NCBI GenBank assembly: GCA_026989995.1
Contig: JALSIO010000055.1
Coordinates: 1 to 6,197 of the forward strand
Origin: Myxococcales bacterium
GTDB lineage: Bacteria; Myxococcota_A; UBA9160; JALSIO01
Length of the DNA stretch: 6,197 nt
Direction of reading: 5' to 3'
Part shown: one piece after another, positions 5,840-6,197 of the stretch
Numbering within the stretch: the stretch's first letter is position 1
How the letters are laid out: every line of letters begins with the position of its first letter
Program-made: the position numbers and the translations under genes
Notes under the pieces: model-generated
The model's database searches: none
Told to the model about the DNA's origin: nothing
What the model saw: the letters and a program-made list of their open reading frames with translations, nothing else

Positions 5840-6197
5840 TCAGCCGAGCGGCACGCGGTCGTAGCCGCGCGCCTTCGGATTGGCCTCGGCACAGAAGCGC
5901 GGGGTCGGGAGCACCTTCGCGGGGTTGCAGACGCCCTCCGGGTCGAAGGCCCGGCGGAGCCGGTGCATGGCCTCGAGGTCGTCATCGGAGAAGACGAGGC
6001 CCATGAAATCCCGCTTCTCCACCCCGATGCCGTGCTCGCCGGTGATCACGCCGCCGGCCTCCACGCAGACCCGCAGGATCTCCTCCCCCGCCGCGAGCAC
6101 GCGGGCGAGCTCGTCCGGATCGCGCCGGTCGAAGGAGATGTTGGGATGGAGGTTTCCGTCGCCGGCGTGGAAGACGTTGGAGAGCGTGAGACGGAAG
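5840..6197 (-). CDS. glcD: Glycolate oxidase FAD-linked subunit GlcD, C-terminal 118 residues (partial)
   Basis: GlcD is the main flavin subunit that oxidises glycolate. The frame is open to the right edge of the window, so the N-terminal FAD-binding domain lies outside; E. coli GlcD has about 499 residues. The visible part is the end of the FAD-oxidase C-terminal domain: it begins FRLTLSNVFHAGDGNLHP, with the conserved HAGDGNxHP signature at partial residues 10-18. GGVITGEHGIGVEK (48-61) follows, then the terminal DPEGVCNPAK (85-94), where the usual NPGK has Ala instead of Gly. The tail after RFCAEANP is short. A start further inside (the GTG at 6100) would cut off the HAGDGN motif and is not real. 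Paralogues such as D-lactate or D-2-hydroxyglutarate dehydrogenase share these motifs; the adjacent glcE and glcF, spaced 2 and 3 bases apart, decide for GlcD. Confidence 0.92.
   Translation of the reverse strand, partial: FRLTLSNVFHAGDGNLHPNISFDRRDPDELARVLAAGEEILRVCVEAGGVITGEHGIGVEKRDFMGLVFSDDDLEAMHRLRRAFDPEGVCNPAKVLPTPRFCAEANPKARGYDRVPLG

Noticed and set aside
4741..5985. A 414-codon minus-strand frame overlapping glcE and the end of glcD
   Set aside because: It is a low-complexity Arg/Gly/Ala/Pro translation in a shifted frame. The competing frames carry conserved GlcE and GlcD motifs.
5840..6100. A separate 86-residue gene starting at the GTG at 6100
   Set aside because: The same frame continues upstream to the window edge with the conserved HAGDGNLHP motif, so this is the internal part of truncated glcD and not a small gene.

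Overview
The window is a very GC-rich (estimated by eye at about 70% or more), densely coding bacterial segment with no intergenic stretch longer than a few bases. Two putative lipoprotein signal peptides and a glycolate oxidase operon point to a Gram-negative, probably aerobic or facultative bacterium. The codon style (almost always G or C at third positions, GTG starts) would suit a high-GC deltaproteobacterial-type lineage such as Myxococcota, Desulfobacterota or Binatota. That placement is inference; no marker gene in the window fixes it.

Left half, plus strand (1-3273): two overlapping genes encode predicted lipoproteins of 324 and 765 residues that I cannot assign to a named family. Both have a short basic N-terminus, a hydrophobic segment and a lipobox-like cysteine (C25 and C27), and both are rich in alpha-helix with TPR-like stretches. 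Comparing them by eye gives three matches in the same order: LLE-x8-VPDD near residue 40-55, LLRLE[ND]I[ED] near residue 75-85, and L[SA]EW[QK]R near residue 210-232. They therefore look like diverged tandem paralogues, the second with a long C-terminal extension. The first gene begins with an ATGA overlap to a possible upstream reading frame, and the second overlaps the first by 20 bases, so they are probably translated together as part of a longer operon entering from the left.

Right half, minus strand (3270-6197): the end of glcD, then complete glcE and glcF, with gaps of only 2 and 3 bases. These encode the two FAD-type subunits and the iron-sulfur subunit of glycolate oxidase (glycolate dehydrogenase), which oxidises glycolate to glyoxylate and passes the electrons to the membrane quinone pool. 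glcF is the last gene of this operon. glcD runs off the right edge.

The two transcription units converge tail to tail and share a CTAG in which both TAG stop codons lie, so there is no room for a terminator outside coding sequence. Nothing links the lipoproteins functionally to glycolate oxidation. I found no RNA genes, mobile elements, CRISPR arrays, tandem repeats or recognisable promoters. The only candidate for something undescribed is the paralogous lipoprotein pair, and the sequence alone does not reveal its function.
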